A stretch of DNA of 35,471 nucleotides from Candidatus Methanomethylicus oleisabuli (lineage in GTDB: Archaea; Thermoproteota; Methanomethylicia; Methanomethylicales; Methanomethylicaceae), in NCBI GenBank assembly GCA_001717025.1, contig MAGU01000075.1, forward strand, positions 1 through 35,471, written 5' to 3'. Positions 8,496-16,878 of this stretch are shown here, one piece after another. Numbering within the stretch: the first letter of the stretch is position 1; each line of letters starts with the position of its first letter. A model generated the notes under the pieces. The model was not told where the DNA came from and did not search any database. It worked only from the letters and a program-made list of their open reading frames with translations. Position numbers and translations under genes: made by a program.

Positions 8496-11210
8496 ATGCG
8501 CACGCCGGTTGCTACCTACCGCTTGCAGCTCAGCTCGGACTTCGGCATCTCAGACGCCGCCCATGTTGCAAGGTATTTGCGCCGCCTAGGCATCAGCCAC
8601 GTCTACGCCTCTCCGGTGTTCAAAAGCAGGCGAGGCAGCCCCCACGGCTACGATGTTGCCGACCCAAACCGGATTAACGACGAGCTCGGATCCGAGGATG
8701 ACTTCGAGGGGCTCGTTGAATCGATAAACTCACTTGGCATGGGGTGGATCCAAGACATCGTCCCGAACCACATGGCATTCGACTCGGATAACCCTTACCT
8801 CCGGGAGCTCCTCGAGCTTGGAGCACACTCTGAATTTCGCAGCCTCTTCGACATCGATTGGGATCATCCATCCGCGCCCCTTAAGGGTCGGCTTCTTGCG
8901 CCGTTCCTCGGGAACCCCTTAGAGAGGTGCCTCCGAAAAGGCGAGATACGGCTGGAATATGATGGCGCATTCATGATAAACTACTTCGAGGTATCGCTAC
9001 CTGTAAGCATCTGGTCGTACGCTCAAATCCTAGAACCAGTTCTGAAGAGCGGGCACAAAAAAGGCATCAAGGCGGGCGAGATCGGGAGGGTGCTGGGAGA
9101 TGTGCGCTCAGGAGCGGATCCGCGCGTACAGGCGCAAGTGCTGAAGGCGCTTCTTGGCGGCTCTTTCGCAACCAATGAGCCATTTTGTGCGGCAGTAGGC
9201 GACGCCGTTCGAAGCATAAACTCTGACGCAACCCGTCTCCGACGCCTCCTGCGGTTGCAGAACTTCAGCCTCTCTTACTGGCGGTCGGCTAAGAGACAGA
9301 TAAACTACAGGCGCTTCTTCGACATAGGGGGGCTCATCTGTGTCCGTGTAGAGGATAAGAACAACTTCGACTTAACTCATCGAATGATAAGTCGCTTGCA
9401 TAGCCAGTTTCGCGACTTCGGAGTCCGGGTCGATCATATAGATGGGCTCCGCGATCCTGCTGCCTACATCGAACGGCTCAGGGGAATCATAAATGATGCC
9501 TACCTGGTCGTCGAGAAGATACTGGTCCCAGGAGAGGCGCTAAAGGACTGGCCGATACATGGCACGACTGGTTATGACTTCCTGAACGCACTAAACAGCA
9601 TATTTATCGACCCATCAGGAGGCAGGGCGCTGAGCGAGTTCTACAGGAGTAGCATCAGCAGGACGCCCTTCGGGGAGACCGTCTACAGGTGCAAGAAGGC
9701 TGCCATTAGGAGCCTCTTTTCCGGTGATGTTGACAATATTGCGCGCATGTTTGCTGCGGAGCTAGGCGTGGCATCTGCCGCTAGACGGAGGCGACTGAAG
9801 GCCGCCCTCACTGAGGTGCTGTGCGCCTTCCCTGTCTACCGCACATATCTTGCGGAGGGCGGTCAGAGCGAGGCGGACCGTCGTTTGATCATGGGCGCCA
9901 TCTGCGCCTCCAAGGATCGCCGCGCCGACCTGTCGAACGAACTTGACCAGATCAAAGAACTCCTCGTTGACGCCAAATACTCGGAAAAAGCCCTCTCGTG
10001 CTTTATGAGGTTACAGCAGTACTCCGGGCCTGTTATGGCGAAGGGAGTGGAGGACACCGCCCTCTATAGGTACGCCCCACTCGTATCTGCTAACGAGGTT
10101 GGCGGCTCGCCCAAAACCCTTGGTTCAGAGCCGTCCTCTTTGCACTCGTTCAACAGGCGCCGACGAGCGAGTTGGCCACTGGCGATGAGCGCCACCTCTA
10201 CACACGACACGAAGAGGGGAGAGGATGTCCGGGCAAGAATCAACGTCATCTCGGAGTTCCCATCAGAGTGGACGCAGAGGATGCGCACCTGGACTAGGCT
10301 GAACCGGCCTCTCAAGTCAAGGGTCAAATCGAGGCTGGCTCCTGACCGGATAGAGGAGGTCTTACTCTATCAGACCATGGTAGGCGCATTCCCATTCGAC
10401 GAGTTAGCGGCAACCAACTTCACCTCTAGGCTGGCAGACTACATGATCAAGGCTGTAAGGGAGGGGAAGGTAAACAGCTCGTGGATGCACCCAAACGAAG
10501 AATACGAGACGGCAGTGGCCTCCTTTATTACCCGATTGCTGAACGCTAGAGGCGGAGATCCGTTTCTGAACGACTTCCTGCCATTCCAGCGCAAAATCGC
10601 GTTCTACGGCATGCTCAATTCACTCTCCCAGGTCGTATTGAAGATAGCGTCTCCTGGCATACCTGACTTTTATCAGGGGTCAGAGTTATGGGACCTCAAC
10701 TTGGTGGACCCTGACAATCGCCGCCCCGTTGACTTTGAGATGAGGGATGCGCTCTTGGATCAGATGATCGGTATGTCGGGGCGCGGCGATAGCCTGGCGA
10801 ACCTCATGGCATGCTACAGGGATGGCAGAATAAAGCTATATTCGATCAACCGCGCCCTGAGGCTCCGCAACGAATATGCCGCGGTCTTTAGTCTGGGCGA
10901 TTATGTCCCGCTTCAGGCGGAGGGGCGTTTCCAACAAAATATCGTGGCATTCTGTAGGAGGGAACGCGATGATTGGGTGTTGGCGGCGGTCCCCCGCCTC
11001 CTCTCGCACGTCTGTGCAGAAGGCGAGTTTCCACTGGGTGAGGCCAGGTGGGAGAACACTACGATAAGGCTGACCGAAGGGATGCCCCACTCATGGCGCG
11101 ACGCCTTCTCCGGCAAGGAGGTTGTTGCCTCGCGGCATAATAGCGATTATATACTGCAAGCCTCTGATTTATTTGAGAGGTTTCCAGTCGCATTATTGGC
11201 GAACCGTTGA
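8496..11210 (+). CDS. treY: Malto-oligosyltrehalose synthase (TreY, GH13_26)
   Basis: TreY turns the reducing-end alpha-1,4 bond of a malto-oligosaccharide into an alpha,alpha-1,1 bond, giving the substrate of TreZ. The 904-residue product shows the usual order of motifs: TYRLQLSSDFG at 7-17, YASPVFKSRRGSPHGYDV at 37-54, DIVPNHMAF at 87-95, nucleophile D313 in VRVDHIDGLRDP, acid/base E340 in YLVVEKIL, KGVEDTALYRY at 516-526 and D571 in STHDTKRGEDVRAR. The open frame extends further upstream, but ATG 8496 is the right start because it begins with the family N-terminus and an AGGT Shine-Dalgarno lies 6 nt before it. The gene starts 2 nt after the GH57 stop codon, so the two are co-transcribed. 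Its partner treZ is on the other strand. Confidence 0.95.
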   Translation: MRTPVATYRLQLSSDFGISDAAHVARYLRRLGISHVYASPVFKSRRGSPHGYDVADPNRINDELGSEDDFEGLVESINSLGMGWIQDIVPNHMAFDSDNPYLRELLELGAHSEFRSLFDIDWDHPSAPLKGRLLAPFLGNPLERCLRKGEIRLEYDGAFMINYFEVSLPVSIWSYAQILEPVLKSGHKKGIKAGEIGRVLGDVRSGADPRVQAQVLKALLGGSFATNEPFCAAVGDAVRSINSDATRLRRLLRLQNFSLSYWRSAKRQINYRRFFDIGGLICVRVEDKNNFDLTHRMISRLHSQFRDFGVRVDHIDGLRDPAAYIERLRGIINDAYLVVEKILVPGEALKDWPIHGTTGYDFLNALNSIFIDPSGGRALSEFYRSSISRTPFGETVYRCKKAAIRSLFSGDVDNIARMFAAELGVASAARRRRLKAALTEVLCAFPVYRTYLAEGGQSEADRRLIMGAICASKDRRADLSNELDQIKELLVDAKYSEKALSCFMRLQQYSGPVMAKGVEDTALYRYAPLVSANEVGGSPKTLGSEPSSLHSFNRRRRASWPLAMSATSTHDTKRGEDVRARINVISEFPSEWTQRMRTWTRLNRPLKSRVKSRLAPDRIEEVLLYQTMVGAFPFDELAATNFTSRLADYMIKAVREGKVNSSWMHPNEEYETAVASFITRLLNARGGDPFLNDFLPFQRKIAFYGMLNSLSQVVLKIASPGIPDFYQGSELWDLNLVDPDNRRPVDFEMRDALLDQMIGMSGRGDSLANLMACYRDGRIKLYSINRALRLRNEYAAVFSLGDYVPLQAEGRFQQNIVAFCRRERDDWVLAAVPRLLSHVCAEGEFPLGEARWENTTIRLTEGMPHSWRDAFSGKEVVASRHNSDYILQASDLFERFPVALLANR

Positions 11211-11235
11211 ACGCATCTTATCCGAGTGACCAACG

Positions 11236-12741
11236 ATGGGCGCTTTGACTAAAAGGGCATCCGGAGTTCTGTTGCCAATCACCTCGATCCCATCCCGATT
11301 TGGGATAGGCGACCTAGGCCCTGAGGCGCATAATTTTGTCGATAAACTAGCGGAGTCTGGACAGACGTACTGGCAGGTGTTGCCGCTGAACCCAACAAGC
11401 CCGGAGTGGGGCAACTCCCCTTACACATCTTGCTCCAGCTTCGCAGGAAACCAGCTTATGATCAGCCCTGAGCAGATGGTAGCGGACGGTTTGATCGACA
11501 ATGCTGCCGCACCGGATCTCGGGGCACCGCCAGACCGCATCGACTACGCTTCCGTAACCGCTTATAAATCCGCTCTTATGAGGCTGGCATACCGCCAATT
11601 CAAGGAGAACTATAGCAATTTCCGGAGCGATTACGAAGAATTTCTTGCTGGCGAATCTTGGATAAACGACTATGCGCTCTTCAAGGCACTTAGAGCGGGC
11701 AGTGGCATTCCTTGGTACCTCTGGGCTGTGGAAGTCAGGGACCGGGATCCCCGCACCCTCTCCGATAAAGAGTGGATGCTCAGGGAAGATGTTGGTCTTG
11801 AGAAGTTCACGCAGTTCATATTCTTCAGGCAGTGGGCGTCCCTGAAGCAGTATTGCCGGGAGAGGGGCATCTCAGTCATCGGAGACCTTCCATTCTATGT
11901 CAGCTACGACAGTGCTGATGTCTGGACCGACGGCCGGTTCTTCCAACTTGATCCATCAAGGAGGCCGAAGTACGTGAGTGGTGTACCTCCTGACTACTTC
12001 AGCACGAGCGGTCAGCTGTGGGGGCATCCGGTCTACGACTGGGACGCGCTCAGGTCGACCGGCTTCGAGTGGTGGATCAGGCGGGTCACTCACAACATGA
12101 AGCTCTTCGACCTGCTTCGCATCGACCACTTCAGGGGGCTCGTGGCATACTGGGCAGTGCCCGCCAACGAGAAGACCGCGACCAACGGCAGGTGGGAGCG
12201 CGTGCCGTCTGAGTTCTTCAGCACCCTCAGGAGGGCATTCCCTTCGCTCCCCTTCATTGCCGAGGACCTCGGCATAATCACCGACGACGTGCGGCAGGCG
12301 CTCTCGTCGCTTGGTCTGCCCGGCATGAAGGTCCTTATCTTCGCCTTCGACTGCGACGAGAACAACCTGAACCTGCCTAAGAACCACGTCAAAAACTGCG
12401 TAGTCTATACTGGAACTCATGACACAAACACGGTCAAGGGCTGGTTCATGAACGAGGCGAACAACGACGTGCGGCAGTGCCTCTTCCGTCATCTGGGGAG
12501 GGCTGTCTCTGAGGCGGAGGTAAGCTGGGCGCTAATTGAGATGGCATCTGCATCGAACTCGGACCTTTGCATCATCCCGCTCCAGGACATGCTTTCGCTT
12601 GGGTCGGAGGCCCGTCTTAACAACCCCGCCGTCACGCTAAACAATTACGTCTGGCGGTGCGGGGAGGCACATCTGCCCCACGAGCCGTTTGTGCGGCTTG
12701 GCGAGCTGACCAAATCGACAAACCGGTCGCGTAGTTGCTGA
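11236..12741 (+). CDS. malQ: 4-alpha-glucanotransferase (MalQ/amylomaltase, GH77)
   Basis: This cytoplasmic disproportionating enzyme transfers alpha-1,4 glucan segments between chains and releases glucose. The 501-residue length is normal for GH77. The sequence shows SGVLLPITSIPSRFGIGDLG at 9-28, SPYTSCSSFAGN at 61-72, DLPFYVSYDSADVW at 217-230, nucleophile D297 in LRIDHFRGL, acid/base E343 in IAEDLG and D396 in TGTHDTNTVKGW. It starts 25 nt after treY and is most likely in the same transcript. It can return short maltodextrins left by TreY/TreZ to longer chains and supply free glucose to the ROK kinase and TreT. It converges with the membrane protein at 12752. Confidence 0.95.
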   Translation: MGALTKRASGVLLPITSIPSRFGIGDLGPEAHNFVDKLAESGQTYWQVLPLNPTSPEWGNSPYTSCSSFAGNQLMISPEQMVADGLIDNAAAPDLGAPPDRIDYASVTAYKSALMRLAYRQFKENYSNFRSDYEEFLAGESWINDYALFKALRAGSGIPWYLWAVEVRDRDPRTLSDKEWMLREDVGLEKFTQFIFFRQWASLKQYCRERGISVIGDLPFYVSYDSADVWTDGRFFQLDPSRRPKYVSGVPPDYFSTSGQLWGHPVYDWDALRSTGFEWWIRRVTHNMKLFDLLRIDHFRGLVAYWAVPANEKTATNGRWERVPSEFFSTLRRAFPSLPFIAEDLGIITDDVRQALSSLGLPGMKVLIFAFDCDENNLNLPKNHVKNCVVYTGTHDTNTVKGWFMNEANNDVRQCLFRHLGRAVSEAEVSWALIEMASASNSDLCIIPLQDMLSLGSEARLNNPAVTLNNYVWRCGEAHLPHEPFVRLGELTKSTNRSRSC

Positions 12742-12751
12742 CCTCTCGCTG

Positions 12752-13420
12752 CTAGCTTGAGAAGAACTCCTTCAGCTTATCCTTTAGGAACCAGCCTACG
12801 ACTATGCCGACGGTCACACCCATGAATATCGCCACGCCCCACGCGAATGCTTGGGCGACGGTATACAGGATGGTCACGTCCATGCCAAGCTGGGACATAA
12901 CCAACGTGATCACAATGAAGTACAGAATTACCTTAACGAGGTTCGCTATCATGTCCAGATAGAATGCCTCCCTATGCTCGGGCGCCGCCCCCTTCTTTAT
13001 CAGATCGCCGGCAACGTCAGCGATTATAGCTCCAACCACCAGCATTATTATCCCGCCTATCAGGTTCGGCAGGAATGCAAGCACGCTCTCCACCGGGCCA
13101 TTTATCGCCGGCACATCGATTGCTTTGAAGGCAAGCAGCACGCTGACTGCATATATCGACCACTTCGCAATTGCCTTGAAGAAGTCTGCAGTCGTTAACC
13201 CCGCCCTTATCACCGACCTCCCAATCGCGGTCTTGCGCATAATGGGGTCAACACCGGTCTTTGCGACTATCTTGCCTACCAGCGCACCGACAAGCCTTCC
13301 AATAACCCAGCCCGTAATTACGACTAGCGAGAAGATCAACGCTTTATAGCCGATGGTAATGAGCAGGTCAACAAACTCCGGTAGGCTGATGATTTGGCCT
13401 GCATTAACTAACGATAACAT
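12752..13420 (-). CDS. Small TM-helix-repeat membrane protein (mechanosensitive-channel-like)
   Basis: The 222-residue protein has about four to five membrane segments: residues about 20-52 (LLITIGYKALIFSLVVITGWVIG), 85-105, 112-137 (LAFLPNLIGGIIMLVVGAIIADVAG), 158-178 and 185-212. The LPNLIGG..MLVVG segment and the RLVGALVGKI segment after the first helix resemble the conserved TM-helix repeat (PF05552) of CmpX and MscS-related proteins. It lacks the soluble beta domain of MscS. It sits between malQ and the TreS fusion on the opposite strand. A role in osmotic response alongside trehalose is inference from position. Start ATG 13420 follows a TATA box by about 30 nt. Confidence 0.7.
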   Translation of the reverse strand: MLSLVNAGQIISLPEFVDLLITIGYKALIFSLVVITGWVIGRLVGALVGKIVAKTGVDPIMRKTAIGRSVIRAGLTTADFFKAIAKWSIYAVSVLLAFKAIDVPAINGPVESVLAFLPNLIGGIIMLVVGAIIADVAGDLIKKGAAPEHREAFYLDMIANLVKVILYFIVITLVMSQLGMDVTILYTVAQAFAWGVAIFMGVTVGIVVGWFLKDKLKEFFSS

Positions 13421-13444
13421 ATCCAGTCAGAAATCTGTTCGCAT

Positions 13445-13497
13445 GATATTTAAATCTATTTTAGAATCGTTCATAAAAGAAAAACGTTTTTAAATGA
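13445..13497. promoter_or_regulatory. Divergent promoters: membrane protein (-) and treS-mak/glgB (+)
   Basis: The minus-strand box TTTAAATA (13447-13454) is about 30 nt from the ATG at 13420, so the leader would be only a few nt. The plus-strand box GTTTTTAAATGA (13486-13497) would start transcription near 13517, leaving a leader of about 55 nt before the TreS fusion start. Assigned by sequence and spacing. Confidence 0.55.
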
Positions 13498-13571
13498 TCA
13501 GGGGCGCCTCATTAACAGAGGCTTGGAATGAATCATAGCTGATTCGGCCGCCTCGCATGAGGTACCACAGG

Positions 13572-16500
13572 ATGGACGCCTCCGATCAAGCTCCAGACAG
13601 TGTCGCTCTATGGTATAAAGACGCGATAATATATGAGCTCCCCGTGAAGGCATTCTACGACAGTAACGGCGACGGCTACGGCGACTTCAAGGGGCTGACA
13701 GCGAAGCTCGGCTACCTGAAGGATCTCGGCATCACCGCTATATGGCTGCTCCCCTTCTACCCGTCGCCTGAGAAGGACGACGGCTACGACATCTCCGACT
13801 ACTGCGGCTTCAATCCCAAGAACGGGAACAACGACGACTTCAAGGAGTTCTTGGATGAAGCCCATAAGCGAGGGATACGTGTTATCACAGAGCTCGTGCT
13901 CAACCACACCTCCGATCAGCACGAGTGGTTTCAGCGTTCGCGCAGGAGCAGACCCGACTCAAGCGCAAGGCATTACTACGTCTGGAGCGACACCCCAGAC
14001 AAGTTCAAGGAAGCGCGGATCATCTTCAAGGACTTTGAGAGGTCGAACTGGACGTGGGACGATGATGCAAAGGCGTACTTCTGGCATAGGTTCTACTCGC
14101 ACCAGCCCGACCTGAACTATGACAACGAGGAGGTCCAGCAGAAGATTCTCGAGGTCGTTGACTTCTGGCTCGGGCTCGGTGTCGACGGTCTGCGGCTGGA
14201 CGCGGTTCCTTATCTCTTTGAGAGGGAGGGCACCAACTGCGAGAATCTGCCTGAGACTCATGCCTTCCTGAAGCGGCTTAGGGCTCACGTCGATGGAAAA
14301 TTCAGGGGCAAGATGCTCTTGTCCGAGGCGAACCAGTGGCAGACCGACGCTGTGGCATATTTTGGTGACGGCGACGAGTCGCATATGGCATTCCACTTCC
14401 CCCTCATGCCGCGGATCTTCATGTCCATTGACCTTGAGGACCGCTTTCCTATAGTCGACATCCTCGAGAACACGCCCCCAATACCCGCAAACGCGCAGTG
14501 GGCCCTCTTCCTAAGGAACCACGATGAGCTAACGCTGGAGATGGTTACCGACGAGGAGCGGGACTACATGTACCGCGTCTATGCCAAAGACAAGCAGGCG
14601 CGCATCAATCTTGGGATCAGGAGGCGGCTTGCCCCCCTCCTCAAGAACGACCGTAGGAAGATCGAGCTCGTTAACGTCTTGCTCCTCACTCTTCCGGGCA
14701 CCCCTATTCTGTACTATGGCGACGAGATCGGCATGGGCGACAACTACCATCTTGGCGACCGTCACGGCGTCAGGACGCCAATGCAGTGGGATGATACGCT
14801 TAACGCGGGCTTCTCCACGGCAAATCCGCAGAAGCTATACTTGCCAGTGATTACAGACTCAGAATTCAACTATGAAGCAATAAACGTAGACAACCAGATC
14901 AAGAACCAGTCATCGCTCTTCTGGTGGACAAAGAAGATAATCGGGATCCGGAAGTGCTTCAAGGCCTTCGGCAGGGGAGATATCGAGTTCCTATTCCCTG
15001 AGAACAACAAGATACTTGCCTACTTCAGGCGATACGGCAGCGAGGTCCTGCTCATTACAGTCAACCTATCCAAGCGGCGCCAGGTCGCCGAGCTGGACCT
15101 GTCGATGTACGATGGATATATTCCTACCGAGATATCCGGTGGCACTGTATTCCCCAGGATAGGCAAATCTGAGTACATGTTGACCTTTGATCCATTCGGA
15201 TACTATATCTTCTTGCTTACCACGCAGGCGCCAAGCCAGCCGTTCCGTGTCCTCTTGAAGCAAGAGATTCTCCTCGAGAAGAGCTTCGATGAGCTCTTCG
15301 AGGGGGATAATGCAGAGAAGCTAGAGTCCGAGATTCTGCCACACTATCTTAATAACAACAACTGGTTCGGTGCTAGGGGCAAGGACATAGATTACGTCAA
15401 ACTACGCGAGATGTTGCCAATAGACGTCCCAGGCACCGCAATCTCGAGGATACTGATCGTCGACGTCTACTACCAAGAGGGCCTACCCGACTCATATGTC
15501 ATTCCGATCGTCTATTCCGCCGAAGATCGCGTCCAGGCCCTCGCCGCGCAGGTCCCCCAGGCTATACTTGTGAGGATCGTCATGGGCAATGAGAGGGGGG
15601 TCCTCTACGACGGCATGCACGATGATGGATTTAGAGGCGCCATGCTCGGCATCATAGCAAACCGGCGCGTGATCAGGGGCTTAAAGGGCGAGCTGAGGGG
15701 CACGCTTAGGGAGCCATTCAAGGGGGTCATCGACACGTCACCAGTCACGGAATCCATGTTGATCAGCCCCGCGCATGTCAATACATTGGTCGTCTACAAT
15801 GACAACGCAATACTCAAGCTATTCAGGCGCGCCGAGGAGGGGATAAACCCCGATGTTGAGATTGGCGACTTCTTGGCAAAGGCATCGTTTGCATATGCGC
15901 CGACCATCTTGGGAGACATCAGCTATCACGAAATTGGCTCTGAGCCTAGCAGCCTGGCCGTCCTACAGTGCTTCGTGAAGAATGACGGGGATGCTTGGTC
16001 CCTCTGCATGAGGGAGGTTAAGCGCTACTACGAGAAGCTGACTCAGAGCGGTCAGGATAAGATAAACCCGCCCCCTCCTTTGACATTCGAGGCGAGAGCG
16101 AAGATCCCAGAGCAGATGGTCGACCTGATGGGGAGACCATTCCTCAGTCTGATCTCGATGCTTGGGTCAAGGACGGGCGAGTTACATAAGACCTTGATGT
16201 CTGGGGCGAGCGACCCTGCCTTCACACCCGAGTCGTTCAATTACCTCTCGCTCTTTGCCCTCTCCCAGTCAATGGCCAGCTACGCAAGGCGAACCCTTCA
16301 GTGGGCCATGTCCTCGAAGAGCCTCAGCAAAGAGCACAGCAGTGATATACAGTTCTTGGTCAAGAACAAGGCGCTCATCGAAGACACCTTCAAGGCACTG
16401 CGTCATGAGAAGATCGATTCGCTGAAGATACGAATTCACGGTGATTATCATCTTCAGCATGTCCTCTTCACGGGTTGCGACTTCATAATAATTGATTTCG

Positions 16501-16877
16501 AGGGCGAACCGACGAGGTCAATAAGTGAGAGGAGGCTGAAGCGCTCGCCCCTCAGGGACGTCGCTGGAATGATCCGTTCATTCCACTACGCCGCATTCGC
16601 CGGGCTTAGAGAGATGCCTCTTGATCCATCCACCTCCATGTCGCTGGAGCGTTGGGCGGACCAGTGGTACAAATGTTGCGCCATCGCCTTCCTTAAATCT
16701 TACACTCAGACCGTGAACGGGACCGGTCTTATACCCTCTGATGAGCCTTCATTCAAAAACCTTTTGAATGCGTTTCTGCTTGAGAAGAGCATCTACGAAC
16801 TGGCATACGAGCTGAACAACAGGCCCGCATGGGCATCCATTCCGATCCGGGGAATCTGGGACTTGCTTGGTGTCTAG
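13572..16877 (+). CDS. treS: Trehalose synthase fused to maltokinase (TreS-Mak)
   Basis: The N-terminal GH13_16 domain (residues about 1-560) interconverts maltose and trehalose; the C-terminal domain (about 570-1100) is a Pep2-type maltokinase that makes maltose 1-phosphate with ATP. TreS motifs are WYKDAIIYELPVKAFYDSNGDG at 14-35, LVLNHTSDQHEWF at 108-120, nucleophile D210 in GLRLDAVPYL, acid/base E252 in LLSEANQW and LRNHDELTLEM near 320. The kinase part has RIHGDYHLQHVLF near 950 and IIIDFEGEP near 973, the catalytic and metal-binding segments of the aminoglycoside-phosphotransferase-like fold. ATG 13572 is preferred over ATG 13557 because GAGGT lies 8 nt upstream of it. GlgE, the usual consumer of maltose 1-phosphate, is not in the window. 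glgB follows directly. Confidence 0.93.
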   Translation: MDASDQAPDSVALWYKDAIIYELPVKAFYDSNGDGYGDFKGLTAKLGYLKDLGITAIWLLPFYPSPEKDDGYDISDYCGFNPKNGNNDDFKEFLDEAHKRGIRVITELVLNHTSDQHEWFQRSRRSRPDSSARHYYVWSDTPDKFKEARIIFKDFERSNWTWDDDAKAYFWHRFYSHQPDLNYDNEEVQQKILEVVDFWLGLGVDGLRLDAVPYLFEREGTNCENLPETHAFLKRLRAHVDGKFRGKMLLSEANQWQTDAVAYFGDGDESHMAFHFPLMPRIFMSIDLEDRFPIVDILENTPPIPANAQWALFLRNHDELTLEMVTDEERDYMYRVYAKDKQARINLGIRRRLAPLLKNDRRKIELVNVLLLTLPGTPILYYGDEIGMGDNYHLGDRHGVRTPMQWDDTLNAGFSTANPQKLYLPVITDSEFNYEAINVDNQIKNQSSLFWWTKKIIGIRKCFKAFGRGDIEFLFPENNKILAYFRRYGSEVLLITVNLSKRRQVAELDLSMYDGYIPTEISGGTVFPRIGKSEYMLTFDPFGYYIFLLTTQAPSQPFRVLLKQEILLEKSFDELFEGDNAEKLESEILPHYLNNNNWFGARGKDIDYVKLREMLPIDVPGTAISRILIVDVYYQEGLPDSYVIPIVYSAEDRVQALAAQVPQAILVRIVMGNERGVLYDGMHDDGFRGAMLGIIANRRVIRGLKGELRGTLREPFKGVIDTSPVTESMLISPAHVNTLVVYNDNAILKLFRRAEEGINPDVEIGDFLAKASFAYAPTILGDISYHEIGSEPSSLAVLQCFVKNDGDAWSLCMREVKRYYEKLTQSGQDKINPPPPLTFEARAKIPEQMVDLMGRPFLSLISMLGSRTGELHKTLMSGASDPAFTPESFNYLSLFALSQSMASYARRTLQWAMSSKSLSKEHSSDIQFLVKNKALIEDTFKALRHEKIDSLKIRIHGDYHLQHVLFTGCDFIIIDFEGEPTRSISERRLKRSPLRDVAGMIRSFHYAAFAGLREMPLDPSTSMSLERWADQWYKCCAIAFLKSYTQTVNGTGLIPSDEPSFKNLLNAFLLEKSIYELAYELNNRPAWASIPIRGIWDLLGV

Positions 16878-16878
16878 A

